Below, piece by piece: positions 36,970 to 40,588 of a stretch of DNA of 40,588 nucleotides. A model generated the notes under the pieces. That model ran no database searches. It worked only from the letters and a program-made list of their open reading frames with translations, and was not told the DNA's origin. Position numbers and translations under genes: made by a program. The stretch comes from Gammaproteobacteria bacterium (lineage in GTDB: Bacteria; Pseudomonadota; Gammaproteobacteria; JAADGQ01): assembly GCA_013152295.1 (NCBI GenBank), contig JAADGQ010000045.1:1-40588 (forward strand). Direction: 5' to 3'. Each line of letters begins with the position of its first letter. The first letter of the stretch is position 1.

Positions 36970-37926
36970 CTAATACAAGCGCTCGATGCCCGGCGGGCGA
37001 TGCTTGAAACGACGATGGGTCCAAAAATACTGCTCGGGCACCTGACGAACCTGCGCTTCGATCAACGCATTGATGCGTGTCGTATCGTTGAGCGGATCAG
37101 CGCTGGGGAAATTTTTCAAAGGCGGCAGCAGGATCAGCCGGTAGCCCTTGCCATCCGCTCGCCGCTGCGTAAAAAACGGCACCACTGGCGCACCACTCAC
37201 TTTGGCGATGCGGCTGGTCGCGGTATGCGTCGATGCCTGCACACCGAAAAACGGCGCAAACACGCTGTATTTGCGGCCGTAGTTCTGATCAGCTGCGTAC
37301 CACACCGCCTTGTTCTCCCGCAGGGAACGAATCATGCCGCGAATATCGTCACGGGGAATCGCCTTGTCGAAATGGAGATCACGGCTGCGGCGCATGAAGT
37401 GTTCGATCAGCGGATTCTCGTTTCTGCGGTAGACGACATGAAACGGACAGTGGCGCGCCAGCAGCCGCCCGCCAATCTCAAGGCTGGTGAAATGTGCACT
37501 GAGTAGAATCACACCCTTGCCTTTTTTAAAGGCATCTTGCAGATGCTGCAGTCCCTCGATCTGCTCCAGCGTCTTGAGCCGCTCATCCGCCACCCACCAC
37601 GAAATAATGACCTCAATCAAGCCCATGCAGAAGGATTCGAAATGGCGGCGCAACAACCGCTTGCGCTGGCGAGTGCTCAGCTGCGGCAGGCACAGATCCA
37701 GATTGATGATCGCGATGCGCTTGCGGCGTCGCGAAAACAGCAGCGCCAAACGCCCCAGCGCTCTGCCCAAACGCATCTGCCAACGATAGGGCAAGCGCGC
37801 AATGCCCCGAGCTAACGCCAGCAACGGCCAGATCAACCAGTAACGGGGCTGCAGAAAACGGAGCAGGGCGATGCGCTCTTTGTGTGTCACCAGCGTGAGA
37901 ACTCGACGATTATTGGGGCGGAGCAT
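36970..37926 (-). CDS. lpxL: Lipid A late acyltransferase, LpxL/HtrB family
   Basis: This family adds a secondary acyl chain, usually laurate, to Kdo-lipid IVA at the inner membrane. The catalytic HX4E motif is in '[14 protein letters not shown]'. One N-terminal hydrophobic segment ('[18 protein letters not shown]') anchors it, and 'YRRNENPLI' and '[16 protein letters not shown]' are conserved. The ATG at 37926 gives 318 residues; the frame is open to 38031, but that extension overlaps the divergent hldE start and lacks family features. LpxL, LpxP and LpxM cannot be told apart with certainty. It is divergent from hldE. Confidence 0.9.
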   Translation of the reverse strand: MLRPNNRRVLTLVTHKERIALLRFLQPRYWLIWPLLALARGIARLPYRWQMRLGRALGRLALLFSRRRKRIAIINLDLCLPQLSTRQRKRLLRRHFESFCMGLIEVIISWWVADERLKTLEQIEGLQHLQDAFKKGKGVILLSAHFTSLEIGGRLLARHCPFHVVYRRNENPLIEHFMRRSRDLHFDKAIPRDDIRGMIRSLRENKAVWYAADQNYGRKYSVFAPFFGVQASTHTATSRIAKVSGAPVVPFFTQRRADGKGYRLILLPPLKNFPSADPLNDTTRINALIEAQVRQVPEQYFWTHRRFKHRPPGIERLY

Positions 37927-37977
37927 TATAGCGTGCCACTGATGACAAACAAACGCGGCAGCGCGCAGAGGTGCATA

Positions 37978-37986
37978 TGGTATGAT
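37978..37986 (+). promoter_or_regulatory. Possible extended -10 promoter for hldE
   Basis: TGG-TATGAT fits an extended -10 element 33 bases before the hldE ATG. No good -35 hexamer is at the expected distance. The 93-base lpxL/hldE gap holds this and no other recognised signal. Confidence 0.45.
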
Positions 37987-38019
37987 TGGCGCCGTTTTTT
38001 GCTCTCTCGAACTCAGCAC

Positions 38020-39459
38020 ATGAAGATCCACATTCCCGATTTCAACGACACCGCCGTGCTAGTCTGCGGCGACCTGATGCTCGATCGCTACTGGCACGGC
38101 AGCACCTCGCGCATCTCGCCGGAGGCACCAGTGCCGGTGGTGCATGTTGGCGAAGCTGAAGAGCGCCCCGGTGGCGCGGGCAACGTGGCGTTGAATATCA
38201 GTGCACTGGGCTGCCACACCGTGCTGCTCGGTCTGACCGGCGACGACGAGGCAGCGGATGCGCTGCAACGCCGCCTCGAAGGCCCGAACATTCACTGCGA
38301 TTTCGAACGCGTAGCCGACTGCTCAACCATCACCAAACTACGCGTACTCAGCCGCCACCAACAGCTGATCCGCCTCGATTTTGAAGATGGCTTTCACCAC
38401 CACCCCGCAGAGAATCTGTTGCAACGCTTCACCAGCGCGCTCGAAACAGCAGATATTGCTGTGCTCTCCGACTACGGCAAAGGCACGTTGCACGCTATCC
38501 AAACGCTCATCGCCGCCGCACGTAGCGCAAGAAAAATGGTACTCGTTGACCCCAAAGGCAACGACTTTGAGCGCTACTGTGGCGCCACACTGCTGACACC
38601 CAATTTGGCCGAGTTCGAAGCGGTGGTCGGCCACTGCGCCAACGATGAGATATTGGTCGAAAAAGGTGAACAACTACGCGCCACGCTGCAGCTCGAAGCA
38701 CTGCTCATCACCCGCAGCGAACAGGGCATGACGCTGATTCAGCGCGACCAAGACGCACTGCACCTGCCGACCCGCGCCCGCGAAGTGTACGATGTCACCG
38801 GCGCTGGCGACACTGTCATCTCAACCCTGGCCGCAGCGCTCGGCTGCGGCGAGACGATGGCGAATGCTACCGCGCTGGCTAATCTGGCAGCGAGCATTGT
38901 CGTCGGCAAACTGGGCACCGCGAGCATCGCCCCCCACGAGCTGCGTCGCGCCGTTCGTGAACAGAGTGAAGCACAGCGCGGAGTGATCGAAGAAGCGCAC
39001 CTGGCAACCGCCATCGCCGATGCCAAAGCGCACGGTGAACGGGTCGTGATGACCAACGGCTGCTTCGACATCCTTCACGCAGGGCACGTCACCTATCTGG
39101 AGCAGGCGCGAGCACTGGGCGATCGACTGGTTGTCGCTGTCAATACAGACGCCTCGGTGAAACGCCTCAAGGGGGAGGAACGCCCCATGAACACGCTGCA
39201 ACGGCGCATGCGTGTGCTCGCCGGTCTGGCCTGTGTCGACTGGGTGGTGGCGTTCGATGAAGATACGCCGACGCAGCTGATCTGCCATCTGCTGCCCGAT
39301 ATTCTCGTCAAGGGCGGTGACAACAACCCGATGCAGATCCCCGGCGGCGACTGCGTACGCGCCAATGGCGGCGAAGTCAAAGTGATGGAGTACATCGATA
39401 ACTGCTCCACCACCGGCCTCATCAACACCATTCGTGCACGCAGCCCCAGCGACGATTGA
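38020..39459 (+). CDS. hldE: Bifunctional heptose kinase/adenylyltransferase HldE
   Basis: HldE phosphorylates heptose-7-phosphate at position 1 and later adenylylates it, making the ADP-heptose precursor of the LPS inner core. The N-terminal ribokinase-like domain (about 1-320) has '[13 protein letters not shown]', '[11 protein letters not shown]' and '[11 protein letters not shown]'. The C-terminal nucleotidyltransferase domain (about 340-479) has '[16 protein letters not shown]' with the HxGH motif. The ATG at 38020 gives 479 residues (E. coli 477); the frame is open 46 codons further but without homology. No clear Shine-Dalgarno is visible. The next gene starts 7 bases after its stop. Confidence 0.97.
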   Translation: MKIHIPDFNDTAVLVCGDLMLDRYWHGSTSRISPEAPVPVVHVGEAEERPGGAGNVALNISALGCHTVLLGLTGDDEAADALQRRLEGPNIHCDFERVADCSTITKLRVLSRHQQLIRLDFEDGFHHHPAENLLQRFTSALETADIAVLSDYGKGTLHAIQTLIAAARSARKMVLVDPKGNDFERYCGATLLTPNLAEFEAVVGHCANDEILVEKGEQLRATLQLEALLITRSEQGMTLIQRDQDALHLPTRAREVYDVTGAGDTVISTLAAALGCGETMANATALANLAASIVVGKLGTASIAPHELRRAVREQSEAQRGVIEEAHLATAIADAKAHGERVVMTNGCFDILHAGHVTYLEQARALGDRLVVAVNTDASVKRLKGEERPMNTLQRRMRVLAGLACVDWVVAFDEDTPTQLICHLLPDILVKGGDNNPMQIPGGDCVRANGGEVKVMEYIDNCSTTGLINTIRARSPSDD

Positions 39460-39466
39460 TGCACTC

Positions 39467-40588
39467 ATGAACACCGTGCACGTAGATACCGTTATCTTTG
39501 GCGGCGGCATCGCCGGTTTATGGCTACTGGCGCGGCTACGCCAGCAGGGCTACAACGCCGTTCTGCTCGAACCGCAACAGCTCGGATCGGGACAGACGCG
39601 CTACGCTCAAGGCATTATCCACGGCGGCACCAAATACGCGCTGAGCGGCAGCGCCAGCGCCTCTGCGCAAGCCATCGCCAACATGCCCGCTGTATGGGAT
39701 GCCTGCCTGCGCGGCGTCGGCGAGGTGGATTTGAGCGCCGCGCAACGGGTCGCGGACCACCAGTACTTGTGGAGCCGCCAAAATCTCTCATCGCGACTCA
39801 GTGGATTTTTTGCCAGCCATCTCATGCGCAGTCGCATGCAGGCAGTCGCGCGCAGCGACTATCCGCCCCTGTTTCAAACGCCTCAGTTCAAAGGCACGCT
39901 CTATCGTCTCGACGAACCGATCATCGACACCCTGTCTGTCATCGATGCACTGGCAGCCCCCCACCGCGCACGCATCTGGAAAATATCCTGGCCTGACGGG
40001 GTGAAGCTTGCCTGCACACCATCACCCACCGTCGAACTAACGCGCGACAGCGGCGAACCACTCAAGCTTCAGGCACAGCGCCTCATCTTTGCCGCAGGTG
40101 CTGGCAACGCGACGCTGCTCAGCGCCCTCGGCCGCAGCACGCCAGCGATGCAGATTCGCCCGCTACAGATGGTCGTGGTCAACAGCGCAGCACTGCCCGC
40201 AAAACTGTTCGCCCACTGCCTCGGCAGCGGCGCAACACCGCGCATCACCATCACCAGCCACCCATGCCGCGACGGCAGCACAGTATGGTACCTGGGTGGT
40301 CAGCTGGCAGAAGAGGGCGCACGGCAAAACGCCAACCAACTGATCCAGCACGCCAAACGCGAACTTGCCGAACTGCTCCCGCAACTACCCGCACAGACGT
40401 GGCGTGACGCACGCTGGGCGACACTGCCCATCGACCGCGCCGAACCACGGCAACCCGACGGCAAGCGGCCCAGCACCGTTTTTGCTGACGACAGCGACGG
40501 CATCATCACCATCTGGCCAACCAAGCTGGCACTGGCGCCTCTATTGGCCGACGCGGTGATAACACGGCTGCGTGACGGGGGGATCAGC
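39467..40588 (+). CDS. FAD-dependent oxidoreductase (DAO superfamily), 3' end cut by window
   Basis: An ATG at 39467 opens a frame of 374 codons that runs to the last base without a stop, so the gene continues to the right. The N-terminus 'VDTVIFGGGIAGLWLLARL' is a Rossmann dinucleotide-binding motif (GxGxxG variant GGGIAG). An acidic residue ends the next strand ('VLLEPQQLGSGQT'), and 'QGIIHGGTKYAL' fits the DAO/glycerol-3-phosphate-dehydrogenase-like fold. 'RLIFAAGAGN' (about residue 205) is the second FAD-contact motif. The substrate is unknown. It lies 7 bases after hldE on the same strand and is probably co-transcribed. Confidence 0.8.
   Translation, partial: MNTVHVDTVIFGGGIAGLWLLARLRQQGYNAVLLEPQQLGSGQTRYAQGIIHGGTKYALSGSASASAQAIANMPAVWDACLRGVGEVDLSAAQRVADHQYLWSRQNLSSRLSGFFASHLMRSRMQAVARSDYPPLFQTPQFKGTLYRLDEPIIDTLSVIDALAAPHRARIWKISWPDGVKLACTPSPTVELTRDSGEPLKLQAQRLIFAAGAGNATLLSALGRSTPAMQIRPLQMVVVNSAALPAKLFAHCLGSGATPRITITSHPCRDGSTVWYLGGQLAEEGARQNANQLIQHAKRELAELLPQLPAQTWRDARWATLPIDRAEPRQPDGKRPSTVFADDSDGIITIWPTKLALAPLLADAVITRLRDGGIS

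Noticed and set aside
37927-38031. N-terminal extension of LpxL into the hldE promoter
   Set aside because: It would overlap the divergent hldE start and adds residues without membrane or family features.

Overview
This is a stretch of Gammaproteobacterial chromosome with moderate GC by eye. The gene-order blocks are textbook for the class: cutA-dsbD with fxsA-groES-groEL, aroQ-accB-accC-prmA, the yrbG-kdsD-kdsC-lptC-lptA-lptB-rpoN-hpf-ptsN-rapZ block, gmk-rpoZ-spoT-recG, ubiC-ubiA and hldE. A CIRCE operator in front of groES, an HPr kinase (hprK), an orphan mannose-family EIIA and ridA between spoT and recG all argue against an enteric. They fit a Chromatiales/Thiotrichales-like or other free-living non-enteric lineage; this placement is an inference. 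No tRNA, rRNA, insertion sequence, integrase or CRISPR array was seen, and no gene-free stretch exceeds about 300 bases.

Layout. (1) 1-3065, plus strand: the accessory part. It holds the C-terminal 604 residues of a large sacsin-like protein that is cut by the window edge, a stand-alone roadblock/LC7 protein and a stand-alone protoglobin. The spacers carry a perfect 14-bp palindrome, an inverted repeat, a run of ten C's and a perfect 9-base Shine-Dalgarno. This trio is the best candidate for an undescribed system. (2) 3126-9298, minus: cutA-dsbD and aroQ-accB-accC-prmA (thiol redox, fatty-acid initiation, ribosomal protein methylation). (3) 9466-12145, plus: fxsA and the HrcA-type groESL operon. 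(4) 12231-15532: pilU (minus) and a lone hydantoinase/oxoprolinase-type protein (plus). (5) 15540-37926, minus: an uninterrupted 22-kb run. In transcription order it reads lpxL, gmk, rpoZ, spoT, ridA, recG, ubiC, ubiA, the calcium/sodium antiporter gene, kdsD, kdsC, lptC, lptA, lptB, rpoN, hpf, ptsN, hprK, rapZ, EIIA-Man, HPr, enzyme I, mgtE and an EAL-HDOD gene. (6) 38020-40588, plus: hldE and a FAD-dependent oxidoreductase cut by the right edge.

How the genes work together. Kdo synthesis (kdsD, kdsC), heptose activation (hldE), lipid A acylation (lpxL) and LPS export (lptABC) make this an envelope-biogenesis neighbourhood. The PTS genes encode EI, HPr, two EIIA proteins and the HPr kinase but no EIIB or EIIC permease, so they look like a regulatory phosphorelay rather than a sugar transporter. 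That relay sits beside sigma-54, ribosome hibernation factor, RapZ, SpoT and omega, all linked to nutrient and stress control.
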